Positions 36,247 to 44,999 of a stretch of 64,000 nt of DNA are shown here, piece after piece (position 1 is the stretch's first letter; every line of letters begins with the position of its first letter). Made by a program: the position numbers and the translations under genes. The DNA comes from an uncultured Eubacteriales bacterium (GTDB taxonomy: Bacteria; Bacillota; Clostridia; Oscillospirales; Oscillospiraceae), in the NCBI GenBank assembly GCA_900546615.1, contig URDJ01000002.1, positions 1-64,000 on the forward strand, given 5' to 3'. The notes below the pieces were generated by a model that searched no databases, had not been told where the DNA came from, and was given only the letters and a program-made list of their open reading frames with translations.

Positions 36247-36948
36247 ATGGTCATGGAACACAATATGCGCGCCATCGCCCGCGTGAGAAGCGACTTTGAC
36301 ACCAAGTTCGGCATACCGCGCCAGAGCGGGGTGGTGCCGGCGCTCGAGGCCGACATCGTCTTTGAGCCCGAGTACCGTGATCCGACGGCATTCCGGGGCC
36401 TTGAAAACTGCTCGCACATCTGGCTCATCTGGCTCATCTCGGGCAACATCCGCGAGGGCTGGCAGCCCACCGTCCGCCCGCCGAGGCTGGGCGGCAACGT
36501 CCGCTGGGGCGTCTTTGCCACGCGCTCGCCCTTCAGGCCGAATCCCATCGGCCTCTCCTGTGTGCGGCTCGCGGGCATCGACCTCGACACCAGGGACGGC
36601 CCCGTCCTTCACATACTCGGCGCCGACCTCATGGACGGCACGCCCATACTGGACATAAAGCCCTACGCGCCCTACACCGACTCTATACCCGATGCCTCCA
36701 ACGGCATAGCCCGCCCAGGCTGGGAGCGCGACCTTGAGGTCGAATGTCCGCCCGAGCTGCTGGCGCTGCTGCCCGAGGGCAAGCGCGAGGCAGCCCTCGC
36801 CGTGCTCGCCGAGGACCCACGGCCCGCGTACAAGGCCGACTCGGAGCGGGTCTACGGCATGGGGTTTGCGGGCTTCGACATCAGATTCACCGTCTCCGAC
36901 GGCGTACTAAGCGTCCGGGAGATAGTCAAAAAGGAGGATACCATATGA
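36247..36948 (+). CDS. trmO: tRNA N6-threonylcarbamoyladenosine37 methyltransferase TrmO
   Basis: A 233-residue TrmO/TsaA (UPF0066) protein: IARVRSDFDTKFGIPRQSG, then VFATRSPFRPNPIGLSCVRL, the SAM-binding signature, and DGTPILDIKPYAPYTDSI. It methylates t6A37 of certain tRNAs with SAM. AGGAG precedes the ATG by 10 bases. The stop overlaps the ATG of the next gene by 4 bp. Confidence 0.95.
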   Translation: MVMEHNMRAIARVRSDFDTKFGIPRQSGVVPALEADIVFEPEYRDPTAFRGLENCSHIWLIWLISGNIREGWQPTVRPPRLGGNVRWGVFATRSPFRPNPIGLSCVRLAGIDLDTRDGPVLHILGADLMDGTPILDIKPYAPYTDSIPDASNGIARPGWERDLEVECPPELLALLPEGKREAALAVLAEDPRPAYKADSERVYGMGFAGFDIRFTVSDGVLSVREIVKKEDTI

Positions 36949-38039
36949 AACGCTTCGGCTTCGGCATGATGCGCCTGCCCATGCTCGGCGACGAGGTGGA
37001 CAAGGCCCAGGTCTGCCAGATGGTGGACGAGTTCCTCGCCGCCGGTTTCACCTACTTCGACACCGCACATGGCTATCTCGACGGCAAGAGTGAGCTGGCC
37101 ATACGCGACTGCCTGGCCTCTCGTCATCCGCGTGAGAGCTTCGTCCTCGCAAACAAGCTCTCCGCCGGGCTGTTCAAGACCCGCGAGGAGGTGCTGCCCT
37201 ACTTTGAAAACCAGCTCAGGTGCTGCGGCGTCGAATACTTCGACTACTACCTTATCCACGCCATGGCCGCCGACCGCTACGACTTCTATAAGGACACCGG
37301 GACCTTCGAGATCATACCGCAGCTCAGGAGCGAGGGCCGCGTGCGGCACTTCGGCATGTCCTTCCACGACAAGGCGGAGGTGCTCGACCGCATACTCACA
37401 GAGCAGCCCGAGCTGGAGTTCGTGCAGCTGCAGTTCAACTACCTCGACTACGAGGACCCGGCCGTGGAAGCGCGCAAATGCTATGAGGTCTGCGTGAAGC
37501 ACGGCAAGCCCGACTCGGTCATGGAGCCGGTCAAGGGCGGCGCTCTGGCCGAACTTCCCGCCGATGCCGCAGCCATACTGGACGAGCTGGGAGGCGGCAG
37601 CCATGCCAGCTATGCCCTGCGCTTCGCCGCGGGCTTTGAAAATGTCTTTGTGGTGCTCTCCGGCATGAGCACGATAGAACAGCTGCGCGACAATGTCTCC
37701 GTCATGCGCGAGTTCCGGCCCCTGTGCGAGGCCGGGCGCGAGGCGGTCGCCAAAGTCGCCGAGACGCTCCGGGGCAAGGGCACCATTCCCTGCACCGGCT
37801 GTCACTATTGCACGCCGGGCTGTCCCATGGGCATCGCCATCCCCGATTTCTTCTCCTGCTTCAACTCCAAGCGCATGTTCGGCAAACCGCAGAGCGCCGA
37901 GCGCTACGCGGAGCTTTGCAGGGACGGCACCGGCCCGAACGACTGCATGGCCTGCGGCCAGTGCGAGGCTGCATGCCCCCAGCATCTGAGAATTCGCAGC
38001 CTGCTCGGGGAAGTTGCGGAGGAATTCGAGAATGAATGA
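36945..38039 (+). CDS. Aldo/keto reductase with C-terminal ferredoxin domain
   Basis: A 364-residue protein. Residues 1-270 form the aldo/keto reductase barrel (FGFGMMRLPML; GFTYFDTAHGY with the catalytic Tyr; LANKLS; YYLIHAM). The C-terminal 90 residues hold two [4Fe-4S] motifs, CTGCHYCTPGCP and CMACGQCEAACP, typical of the flavin-free Fe-S AKR group in anaerobes. The substrate is unknown. The start overlaps trmO and GGAGG lies upstream; the end overlaps the hydrolase gene by 8 bp. Confidence 0.92.
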   Translation: MKRFGFGMMRLPMLGDEVDKAQVCQMVDEFLAAGFTYFDTAHGYLDGKSELAIRDCLASRHPRESFVLANKLSAGLFKTREEVLPYFENQLRCCGVEYFDYYLIHAMAADRYDFYKDTGTFEIIPQLRSEGRVRHFGMSFHDKAEVLDRILTEQPELEFVQLQFNYLDYEDPAVEARKCYEVCVKHGKPDSVMEPVKGGALAELPADAAAILDELGGGSHASYALRFAAGFENVFVVLSGMSTIEQLRDNVSVMREFRPLCEAGREAVAKVAETLRGKGTIPCTGCHYCTPGCPMGIAIPDFFSCFNSKRMFGKPQSAERYAELCRDGTGPNDCMACGQCEAACPQHLRIRSLLGEVAEEFENE

Positions 38040-38988
38040 TTTTGCCATTGATTTGAGTGAAAACGTCGAAATAAACGGCTCGGTGCAGAATATCCGCATC
38101 CGCACGCGCTCGCTGGCGTATCCTGCCATGCTGTTCATTCACGGCGGGCCGGGCGTCACAGACAGGCATCTGGTGCTCCGCAGCTGCGCGGGGCTGTACG
38201 ACTGCTGCACCATCGTCTGCTGGGACCAGCGTGGCTGCGGCAAGAGCTTCACAAAGGTGTCGCTGGGCGAGAGTTTCGACATCGACACCTTCGTCGAGGA
38301 CGCGCGGCAGGTCGTCGAATATGCCTGCATGCGGCTCGGCAAGCAGAAGGTCTATGTCGTAGGCCACTCCTGGGGCAGCATCGTCGGCGTCATGCTGGCA
38401 CAGAGGCACCCGGAGCACGTCGCGGCCTATATCGGCATGGGTCAGTTCTGCGAGGGCGTGGAGAACGAGCGGCTGAGCTACGAATTCGTGCTCGCCGAGG
38501 CGGAGCGGCTTGGCGACAGGCGGGCGATGCGCAGGCTGCGCGGCATAGGCGCGCCGGTCGAGGGGCGCTACCGCTCCGAACGCGACATGCGCGTGCAGCG
38601 CGACTATCTCACCCGCTACGGCGGCGGCTGCTGGAAAAAGCGCGAGGGCATATACAAGAGCATCATCCTGCCGCTCATGAGGACACCCGAATACCGCCTC
38701 TCCGAGCTGCCGGGCATGATAAAGGGCACGCTGCACTCTCAGGAGCAGCTCGTGGACGCTGTGGTCGCGCTCAACTTCTTCCGTGACGTGCCCGAGCTGG
38801 CCGTGCCGGTCATAATGACCGAGGGCGTCCACGACCAGAACACGCCGGCCTCCATCGCCCGGCGCTGGTTCGACGTTCTCAGGGCGCCCGAAAAACACTG
38901 GATATGGTTCGAGGACTCGGCCCACTCGCCGCTGCACGAGGAGCCGGAGAAATGGTGCCGCGAGGTGCGCGCGGCGCTGGGATTTTGA
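38032..38988 (+). CDS. Alpha/beta hydrolase (proline iminopeptidase-like)
   Basis: A 318-residue alpha/beta hydrolase. HGGPGVTD supplies the oxyanion loop, WDQRGCGKS follows, and the nucleophile elbow is GHSWGS. Asp and His candidates are in MTEGVHDQNTPA and EDSAHSPLHEEP. The H-G-G-P-G and W-D-Q-R-G-x-G-x-S patterns resemble prolyl aminopeptidases of family S33, but the substrate is unproven. ATG at 38032 follows GGAGG by 9 bases. Confidence 0.87.
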   Translation: MNDFAIDLSENVEINGSVQNIRIRTRSLAYPAMLFIHGGPGVTDRHLVLRSCAGLYDCCTIVCWDQRGCGKSFTKVSLGESFDIDTFVEDARQVVEYACMRLGKQKVYVVGHSWGSIVGVMLAQRHPEHVAAYIGMGQFCEGVENERLSYEFVLAEAERLGDRRAMRRLRGIGAPVEGRYRSERDMRVQRDYLTRYGGGCWKKREGIYKSIILPLMRTPEYRLSELPGMIKGTLHSQEQLVDAVVALNFFRDVPELAVPVIMTEGVHDQNTPASIARRWFDVLRAPEKHWIWFEDSAHSPLHEEPEKWCREVRAALGF

Positions 38989-39003
38989 AGGGAGAACATT
39001 ACA

Positions 39004-39507
39004 TTGTACGACGAACTCACCGAGGTAGACGTTAAAAAGATGCGGGAGGAGCTGGAGTACCGCGAGCTGACGCTGCGGCCCAAGCTCATCGAGGACGTGA
39101 AGGTCGCGCGGGCCTTCGGCGATTTGAGCGAGAATTTTGAGTACAAGGCCGCAAAGCGCGAGAAAAACCGCAACGACAGCCGCATCCGCTACCTCGAGCG
39201 TATGATAAAGACCGCCAAGGTCATAAAGTCGAACTCCAAGGCCGACGAGGTCGGGCTGTTCGACAGGGTGAAGATATACATCGAGGAGGACGACGAGGAG
39301 CGCGATATAAGGATAGTCACCACTCTGCGCCAGAACGCGCCGCTCGGCCTCATCAGCAAGGAGTCGCCCGTCGGCGCGGCGCTCATGGGCCATCGCGCCG
39401 GGGACAGGGTCAAGGTCGAGGTGAACGAGGACTACAGCTATTATATCGTCATCCGCGAGATCGAAAAAGGCACGGATGATGATTCTCTGCCCATTCGCGG
39501 CTATTGA
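39004..39507 (+). CDS. GreA/GreB-type transcription elongation factor-like protein
   Basis: A 167-residue protein starting at TTG. The N-terminal coiled coil (about 5-75) carries the acidic tip ARAFGDLSENFEYKAAK, matching the A-x-x-x-G-D-L-S-E-N-x-E-Y motif of GreA. The C-terminal domain (about 85-155) has VGAALMGHRAGDRVKVEV, matching P-x-G-x-A-L-x-G-x-x-x-G-D. It rescues backtracked RNA polymerase by transcript cleavage. The sequence differs enough from canonical GreA that this may be a second paralogue. Confidence 0.88.
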   Translation: MYDELTEVDVKKMREELEYRELTLRPKLIEDVKVARAFGDLSENFEYKAAKREKNRNDSRIRYLERMIKTAKVIKSNSKADEVGLFDRVKIYIEEDDEERDIRIVTTLRQNAPLGLISKESPVGAALMGHRAGDRVKVEVNEDYSYYIVIREIEKGTDDDSLPIRGY

Positions 39508-39532
39508 CGCGCGGGCACTGTGGTTATAAAAT
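39504..39532 (+). promoter_or_regulatory. Promoter of the XpaC-TelA-LemA-TPM operon
   Basis: TTGACG (39504-39509), 17-base spacer, TAAAAT (39527-39532). The -35 overlaps the stop codon of the GreA-like gene. Confidence 0.75.
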
Positions 39533-39568
39533 AAGGTATTACAGTCCAGTGTATTGGAGGAGCCGGAG

Positions 39569-40273
39569 TTGAAAAATAATAAGCCCAGGGCGTACATCCC
39601 CATATATGCCTTTGCCGTCACCTTTGTCGTCTGCGCATTTTTCATGCCGATGTACACGCTCACAGGACTTGCCGGCAGCGCGGCCATATCCGTAGCCGCC
39701 GCTGTCGCCGCGTACTACACCGCGGCAATGCTCCTGAAGAAAAAGGCCGCTTCCATGCCCGAACCTGAGCCTGAGCCTGTCAAGAAGGACGAGCCGAAGC
39801 TCAGCCCCGAGGTACAGGCCATCATTGACGACGGCAAGCGGGCCATGAAGGAGATGGGCCGGCTCTACTCGTCGATAAAAAACAACGAAATCCGCAAGAG
39901 GATAAACGAGCTGATGCGCGTCTCGGACAAGATAGTGCAGGACGCCATTGACGACCCCTCGGACGTGCCGCAGATACGCAAGTTCCTCGACTACTACCTG
40001 CCCACGACGATAAAGCTGCTCAACGCCTACGACCGTATGAGCGACCAGGGCATCGAGGGCACGAATCTTTCGAAGTCCATGCAGAGCATAGAGGACATGC
40101 TTGACACGGCGATTGAAGCCTTCAAGAAGCAGCTCGACTCTCTGTTTGCAAATCAGGCGCTGGATATTGAGACGGATATCAGCGTCATGAATCAAATGCT
40201 GGCCCGCGAGGGCCTCTCGGACGACGGAGCGGACACCATCATAAAGGCCGCTCGCTCCGGCAAGACGGAATAA
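39569..40273 (+). CDS. XpaC family protein (5-bromo-4-chloroindolyl phosphate hydrolysis family)
   Basis: A 234-residue protein started at the TTG at 39569, because GGAGGAG lies 7 bases upstream. Two hydrophobic segments (about 10-50) are followed by an acidic linker and a cytosolic helical domain (AIIDDGKRAMKEMGRLYSSI; IRKFLDYYLPTTIKLL). This matches XpaC proteins, which in Bacillus are encoded with telA-like yceH-type genes. Despite the historical name, a phosphatase role is unproven. It is the first gene of a four-gene operon. Confidence 0.85.
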   Translation: MKNNKPRAYIPIYAFAVTFVVCAFFMPMYTLTGLAGSAAISVAAAVAAYYTAAMLLKKKAASMPEPEPEPVKKDEPKLSPEVQAIIDDGKRAMKEMGRLYSSIKNNEIRKRINELMRVSDKIVQDAIDDPSDVPQIRKFLDYYLPTTIKLLNAYDRMSDQGIEGTNLSKSMQSIEDMLDTAIEAFKKQLDSLFANQALDIETDISVMNQMLAREGLSDDGADTIIKAARSGKTE

Positions 40274-40288
40274 GAAAGGACATTTACG

Positions 40289-41458
40289 ATGGACGAGAAC
40301 AAAGAATTTATCCCCTCGCTCACGCTCGACCCGAACGCTGCCTCGGCCGCTTCCGCCGTGCAGCTGCCGAAAGAACCCGCCGCGCCGGTAATGGAACAGA
40401 AAAAAGACGTGCCCGTCGAAAAACTCGAACTCGAGCGCCTTTCCCCCGCCGAGCAGGCTGCGGTGAAGGAATTCGCAAAGCAGATCGACGTGACCAATTC
40501 CGAGCAGGTCTTGAACTACGGCTCAGCCGCGCAGAAGAACATCGCGGAGTTTTCAGACGCTGCGCTGGGCAAGGTGCGCACCAAGGACCTCGGCGAGGTG
40601 GGCGACGAGCTTTCCGATCTCGTTGTCCAGCTTCAGGGCATGGACTTCGACGAGGAGGAGAAAAAAGGCTTCCTCGGCTTTTTCAAGAAGCAGCGGCAGA
40701 GCATAGCCGCCCTCAAGGCCCAGTATGACAAGGCCGAGGTCAACGTGGACAAGATAGCAGAGCAGCTTCAGAAGCACGAACTGACGCTTATGAAGGACAT
40801 CGCCATGATGGACAAGATGTACGAGATGAATCAGCAGTACCACAAGGAGCTGACCATGTACATCATCGCGGGCAAGCTGCGCTGCAAGGAGCTGCGCGAG
40901 ACCGAGCTGCCCCGTCTGCAGCAGGCCGCAAAGGAGTCCGGCAAGACCGAGGACGCGCAGGCCGCGAACGACTACGCCAACATGCTCGGGCGCTTTGAAA
41001 AGAAACTTCACGACCTCGAGTTGACGCGCATGGTATCCGTACAGATGGCTCCGCAGATACGCATGATACAGTCGAACGACTCGGTCATGGCGGAAAAGAT
41101 ACGCTCCTCCATCGTGAACACCATCCCTCTCTGGAAGAGCCAGATGACCCTCGCGCTCACTCTCCACCACTCACAGCAGGCCATGGAGGCGCAGAGGGAC
41201 GTAAACGAGATGACGAACCGGCTGCTGCAGGCAAACGCCGAGAAACTGCATCAGGGCAGCGTGGAGATAGCAAAGGAGTCCGAGCGCGGCATCGTTGATA
41301 TTGAGACTCTGCAAAAGACGAATCAGGAACTCATCAGCACGCTCGAGGAGGTGCGCCAGATACAGGCCGACGGCGCGAAAAAGCGCGCGGAGGCCGAGGT
41401 GGAGCTGGGCCGCATCGAGGGCGAGCTGAAACAGAAGCTGCTTGAGCTGAGGGGCTGA
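40289..41458 (+). CDS. telA: TelA family toxic anion resistance protein
   Basis: A 389-residue, mostly helical cytosolic protein: FAKQIDVTNSEQVLNYGSAA, then KVRTKDLGEVGDELSDLV, KGFLGFFKKQ and IPLWKSQMTLALTLHHSQQA are family landmarks. TelA was linked to tellurite and peptide-antibiotic resistance. It is nearly always encoded beside an XpaC protein, as here, which suggests a membrane-envelope stress complex. The stop codon is 1 base from the LemA-like start. Confidence 0.92.
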   Translation: MDENKEFIPSLTLDPNAASAASAVQLPKEPAAPVMEQKKDVPVEKLELERLSPAEQAAVKEFAKQIDVTNSEQVLNYGSAAQKNIAEFSDAALGKVRTKDLGEVGDELSDLVVQLQGMDFDEEEKKGFLGFFKKQRQSIAALKAQYDKAEVNVDKIAEQLQKHELTLMKDIAMMDKMYEMNQQYHKELTMYIIAGKLRCKELRETELPRLQQAAKESGKTEDAQAANDYANMLGRFEKKLHDLELTRMVSVQMAPQIRMIQSNDSVMAEKIRSSIVNTIPLWKSQMTLALTLHHSQQAMEAQRDVNEMTNRLLQANAEKLHQGSVEIAKESERGIVDIETLQKTNQELISTLEEVRQIQADGAKKRAEAEVELGRIEGELKQKLLELRG

Positions 41459-41459
41459 A

Positions 41460-42014
41460 ATGTACAAGAGATCGCTCAAACACCCGATAACCGCGCTGCT
41501 GGTCGCGATCATCGCCTGCGGCTTTGCGCTGGTGCTGAACACGCAGGTGAAGCTCGGCGAGGCCGTGCAGGCCGTAGAGGATGGATTTTTCACCTCAGTC
41601 GCCGGCGAGCGGAGCATACACTCCCGACTCTCCGAGAAGCTCGACGCCTCAAACGGGCTGTGGACGGTGCTCGAGGCCGTGGATACTGAAGCGGCTGAGA
41701 ACCTCTCCGTCTCGCGCAGCGCGCTGCTAACCGCTTACGAGAGCCGCGATATCTCCGCCATGGCGGACGCCAACGCCGAGCTGGACAAAGCCTTTTCCGT
41801 CGCTGAAGATGCGCTCGAGGGCACGGAGCTGAGCGAAAGCCAGCAAAATGCCGTTGCGGAGTATGTCACCAACTACGAGGGCGCGACAAAGATGATAGAG
41901 CAGAACAGCTACAACAGCAGCGTGCTCGAGTTCATGCGCTCAGTCTTCAACAAGTTCCCGGCCTCGAAGCTGGCCTCCTTTGCCGGCGTTGAGCCGCCCG
42001 TGAGCTTTGAATAA
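41460..42014 (+). CDS. LemA family-like membrane protein
   Basis: A 184-residue protein with one N-terminal transmembrane segment (about 8-27) and a helical extracytoplasmic domain. The end, YNSSVLEFMRSVFNKFPASK and FAGVEPPVSFE, corresponds to the LemA C-terminus (Y-N-x-x-V-x-x-(Y/F)-N-x-x-x-x-x-F-P and the terminal F-E). LemA function is unclear, but it is often paired with a TPM-domain protein, as in this operon. Confidence 0.85.
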   Translation: MYKRSLKHPITALLVAIIACGFALVLNTQVKLGEAVQAVEDGFFTSVAGERSIHSRLSEKLDASNGLWTVLEAVDTEAAENLSVSRSALLTAYESRDISAMADANAELDKAFSVAEDALEGTELSESQQNAVAEYVTNYEGATKMIEQNSYNSSVLEFMRSVFNKFPASKLASFAGVEPPVSFE

Positions 42015-42029
42015 CGGGAGATTCCTTAT

Positions 42030-42962
42030 ATGAAACGTATCTTTGCAGTCATCGCCGCACTTCTGCTTCTGCCCGCCCTTGCGCTTTCGGCGCTCGCAGC
42101 CGACGTGCCGGAGCCGAGCGAGGATTTCTATGTCTATGATGGCGCAGGCACTCTCAGCCAGTCCACCAAAGACCTTATCCTGAACGCCAGCGGCCCTCTG
42201 GAGCAATACTGCGATGGGGCGCAGATAGTCGTCGCGACCATCGACTACCTCCCCTCCGGCTACGACTCCGAGCAGTACGCGAACCTTCTGTTTAACTCCT
42301 GGGGCGTGGGCAGCTCCAGCGCCAACAACGGCCTGCTGCTCCTGCACGTCGTCAAGGAGGACAGAGGATGGATAGCCGTCGGTGCCGGGCTTACAAGCGC
42401 CTTTTCAAGCGACGTCGTTAACTCGCTCATGGACGAGTATTTCTGGCCTCTTTCGGATGCCGGGCAGTATGATGAGGCGGTCGCGTCTCTCTTTCCGCAC
42501 CTCATTGACCGGTTTGCGGAGCTTTACAACACCAGCCTGCTCTACGGCGGCACGGGCGGCGCCTCGTCCGGCGGCGGGAACTACGAAGGCGGCGGCGGGT
42601 ACTATGACGACGGGTACTACAACGACTATTATTACAACCGCGGGCCGAGACTGGGTTCGATAATATCCGTACTCTTTGTCGTCTTCATAGTCGTGCTTCT
42701 CATGGTCAACTCGATGGGCCGCAGGCGCTATTACAGAGGCGGCAGCGTGTGGCCGATGTTCTTTTTCTGCGGCGGGCCGAGAGGTCCCAGAGGCCCAAGA
42801 GGTCCGCGTCCCCCGCACGGCCCCGGACCCGGGCCACGCTCAGGCGGAGGTTTCCGCGGCGGCGGCTTTGGTGGAGGCGGCTTTTCCGGCGGAGGCGGAT
42901 TCCGTGGCGGTGGTTTCGGTGGAGGAGGCTTCTCCGGCGGAGGCGGCGGCGGCAGAAGATAA
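42030..42962 (+). CDS. TPM-domain (YgcG-like) membrane protein with Gly-rich tail
   Basis: A 310-residue protein. A signal peptide (ending ALSALAA) precedes a TPM domain at about 30-165 (VYDGAGTLSQSTKDLI; NNGLLLLHVVKEDRGWIAVG). A transmembrane helix lies at about 211-232, followed by Arg/Pro/Gly stretches and a low-complexity GGFSGGGG-type tail (about 270-308). The layout is that of TPM proteins ending in a glycine-rich tail. It is the last gene of the operon; in the DNA, 42838-42960 is a coding GGCGGAGG-like simple repeat. Confidence 0.88.
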   Translation: MKRIFAVIAALLLLPALALSALAADVPEPSEDFYVYDGAGTLSQSTKDLILNASGPLEQYCDGAQIVVATIDYLPSGYDSEQYANLLFNSWGVGSSSANNGLLLLHVVKEDRGWIAVGAGLTSAFSSDVVNSLMDEYFWPLSDAGQYDEAVASLFPHLIDRFAELYNTSLLYGGTGGASSGGGNYEGGGGYYDDGYYNDYYYNRGPRLGSIISVLFVVFIVVLLMVNSMGRRRYYRGGSVWPMFFFCGGPRGPRGPRGPRPPHGPGPGPRSGGGFRGGGFGGGGFSGGGGFRGGGFGGGGFSGGGGGGRR

Positions 42963-42977
42963 CGATGAAAAAGATAA

Positions 42978-43010
42978 CCCCCGGCGGTACAATACCGCCG
43001 GGGGTCTTTT
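42978..43010 (+). terminator. Terminator of the TPM operon
   Basis: CCCCCGGCGGTA pairs perfectly with TACCGCCGGGGG over a 3-base loop, then TCTTTT. Confidence 0.93.
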
Positions 43011-43024
43011 CTATAATGCGACGA

Positions 43025-43564
43025 TCAATAATTCTGGCAGCGCAGCTCGAAGAAGGCCTGCGGGTGCGCGCATACGGGGCATACCACCGGGGCGCTCGGG
43101 CCGACGTGAACGTGGCCGCAGTTGCGGCAGATCCACACCTGCTCGCCGACGCGGGTGAAGACCTTCGCGTCTTCGATGTTCTTCAGAAGCGCGCGATAGC
43201 GCTCCTCATGCTGCTTCTCGATGGCGGCGACGCCCTCCATCTGCTTCGCGATAAGCTCAAAGCCCTCCTCGCGCGCGGTCTTCGCGAACTCGGCGTACAT
43301 CTCAGTCCACTCGTAGTTCTCACCAGCAGCAGCAAGCTTCAGGTTCTCCGTGGTCGGGCCAATCTTGCCGCCCGCCATGTGCTTGTACCACAGCTTGGCG
43401 TGCTCCTTCTCATTTCCCGAGGTCTCGGTGAAGAAGGCCGCGATCTGCTCGTAGCCGTCCTTCTTGGCCTGGGACGCGTAATACTCGTACTTCACCCTCG
43501 CCTGAGACTCGCCGGCAAAGGCAGTCGCGAGGTTCTGGAATGTCTTGCTATCCTTGAGTTCCAT
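43025..43564 (-). CDS. Rubrerythrin
   Basis: A 179-residue rubrerythrin. The N-terminal diiron four-helix domain has [15 protein letters not shown] and [10 protein letters not shown], then [24 protein letters not shown]; the C-terminal rubredoxin-like site has [10 protein letters not shown] and CPVCAHP. It reduces peroxide with electrons from NADH-linked rubredoxin or ferredoxin in anaerobes. ATG at 43564 follows GGGAGG; the longer frame upstream was rejected. A TATAAT box lies about 45 bases upstream, in the AT-rich divergent region. Confidence 0.95.
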   Translation of the reverse strand: MELKDSKTFQNLATAFAGESQARVKYEYYASQAKKDGYEQIAAFFTETSGNEKEHAKLWYKHMAGGKIGPTTENLKLAAAGENYEWTEMYAEFAKTAREEGFELIAKQMEGVAAIEKQHEERYRALLKNIEDAKVFTRVGEQVWICRNCGHVHVGPSAPVVCPVCAHPQAFFELRCQNY

Positions 43565-43696
43565 TTGTAAGTTCCTCCCTGTGTTCATTGGCACTAACTG
43601 TGCACATTTATATTATACGATTTCTGAAAAAAATCAACATAATTTTTGCAAAATGGCGCATCATATGAACGTAAATTTTTTATGAAGGAGACAGAC

Positions 43697-43891
43697 ATGA
43701 AAAAGCTGCTTGCATGTATTCTGCTGGGCTCAGCCCTGCTCGCGCTTTCTGCCTGCGCCAAGGTCGATGACGGTGTCATCACCGACAGACCCGACGTCAC
43801 CCACAGCGCCGCTCCGGTCGCTTCAACGACGCCGGATGTCAAGGTCTCGGCAATGCCGAACACCAGCTCCATGCCCAGCACCAGCCCGTAA
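43697..43891 (+). CDS. Small lipoprotein
   Basis: A 64-residue predicted lipoprotein: signal sequence MKKLLACILLGSALLALSAC with the lipobox LSAC, then a Ser/Thr/Pro/Val-rich tail with no recognisable domain. AAGGAG lies 8 bases upstream. It has its own terminator. Function unknown. Confidence 0.75.
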   Translation: MKKLLACILLGSALLALSACAKVDDGVITDRPDVTHSAAPVASTTPDVKVSAMPNTSSMPSTSP

Positions 43892-43895
43892 CGCA

Positions 43896-43922
43896 GATAT
43901 CCCGGTCAAGGGCCGGGATATC
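43896..43922 (+). terminator. Terminator of the small lipoprotein gene
   Basis: GATATCCCGG pairs with CCGGGATATC over a 7-base loop, followed by an AT-rich stretch with five Ts. Confidence 0.8.
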
Positions 43923-43963
43923 TACATATTTTTAAAAAACCTCGGATTTTGGAAAAATTCTGC

Positions 43964-43992
43964 TTGAAATGTACAATATGATGTGGTATAGT
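43964..43992 (+). promoter_or_regulatory. Promoter of secG
   Basis: TTGAAA (43964-43969), 17-base spacer, TATAGT (43987-43992), 56 bases before the start codon. Confidence 0.75.
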
Positions 43993-44048
43993 ATCTAAGC
44001 ACTGTTTTAAGTAAGTGTTTTTTACGATACCGAAAGGATTGAATTTAA

Positions 44049-44276
44049 ATGTACATCGCTCTCACGATCCTGCAGCTGCTCTCTGCCCTCGCCGTCACCG
44101 TCATAGTGCTGTTCCAGTCCGGCAAGCGTTCCGGGCTTTCCGGTGCCATCGCCGGCGGCGCGGACACTTTCCTGTCCAAGGGCAAGGCCAAGACCCTCGA
44201 TGCGAAGCTCGCCAAGGCCACCAAGTGGGTCGGCCTCGCCTTCGTCGTCCTCACTCTGGCCCTGCATTTCGTTTGA
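44049..44276 (+). CDS. secG: Preprotein translocase subunit SecG
   Basis: A 75-residue SecG with two transmembrane helices (about 2-20 and 55-74) around the conserved cytoplasmic loop VLFQSGKRSGLSGAIAGG and ADTFLSKGKAKTLDAKLAK. It joins SecY and SecE to aid protein export. It is a single gene with promoter and terminator. Confidence 0.95.
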   Translation: MYIALTILQLLSALAVTVIVLFQSGKRSGLSGAIAGGADTFLSKGKAKTLDAKLAKATKWVGLAFVVLTLALHFV

Positions 44277-44292
44277 GTCCCACAAGATATTA

Positions 44293-44328
44293 AAACCCGC
44301 CGCACGGGTCCGTGCGGTGGGTTTTTTG
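44293..44328. terminator. Bidirectional terminator between secG and the UPF0340 gene
   Basis: AAACCC and CCGCACGG pair with CCGTGCGG and GGGTTT, followed by a T-run; an A-run on the other side allows use by the facing gene. Confidence 0.9.
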
Positions 44329-44329
44329 T

Positions 44330-44878
44330 TCACACCTTGTCGGGATACACGGCCCTTACACCGCCTATGAGCTTCGGGCGCGTCCTCGCGGCGCTGAGCG
44401 TGGCCTCGCCTATCCGCTTTACCGCCAGCCTCAGCGGAACGGCCACGTCCTTCAGGTGCATGCCTATGAGCGTGCAGCCGATATCGAGGCCGGCCGATGC
44501 CCTGACGTGCTCGACCGCCATCGGGTCCTGCATGTGCTTCCACGCCGCCGTGGCAAACGAGCCGCCCGCCTTCGGCTGCGGGATGACGCACACCGGCTCA
44601 TAGCCGAATTTCTCAGCCGTCTCACGCTCGACTATGAGGGCGCGGTTCAAATGCTCGCAGCACTGCGCCGCCAGCAGCAGGCCGCGCTCGGCCAGCTTCG
44701 AGGCTATGACCTCATACACCGCCTCAGCCGCCTCGGGCGTGCTGCCCTTGCCTATTCTCGCGCCCACGATCTCGCTCGAGGAGCAGCCCACCACGACCAG
44801 ACTGCCCGGTCGCAGGTCAGCAAGCTCCAAAAGCTCCGTCATTGCATCCGCGGTCTGACGCTTTATTTCATCGTACAT
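44330..44878 (-). CDS. UPF0340/TIGR01440 family protein (YwlG-like)
   Basis: A 182-residue protein: VVVGCSSSEIVGARIGKGST, CCEHLNRALIVERE, and VPQPKAGGSFATAAWKHM-like segments are the conserved blocks of the YwlG family, common in Bacillota. The biochemical function is not established. GGGAGATG lies before the ATG. Confidence 0.9.
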   Translation of the reverse strand: MYDEIKRQTADAMTELLELADLRPGSLVVVGCSSSEIVGARIGKGSTPEAAEAVYEVIASKLAERGLLLAAQCCEHLNRALIVERETAEKFGYEPVCVIPQPKAGGSFATAAWKHMQDPMAVEHVRASAGLDIGCTLIGMHLKDVAVPLRLAVKRIGEATLSAARTRPKLIGGVRAVYPDKV

Positions 44879-44999
44879 CGTACGGCATCTCCCTTCTGAA
44901 TTTCATCTTCTTATATTTTAACACCTCCCATCGGGTTTGACAACAGGCACACGGTGGAGTATCATGTTCTGGTATATCAAATTTTGCGAGGTCTCAGCA

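Noticed and set aside
42838..42960. GGCGGAGG-like simple repeat as a regulatory or recombinogenic element
   Set aside because: It lies in frame in the TPM gene and encodes the usual glycine-rich tail of this protein type.
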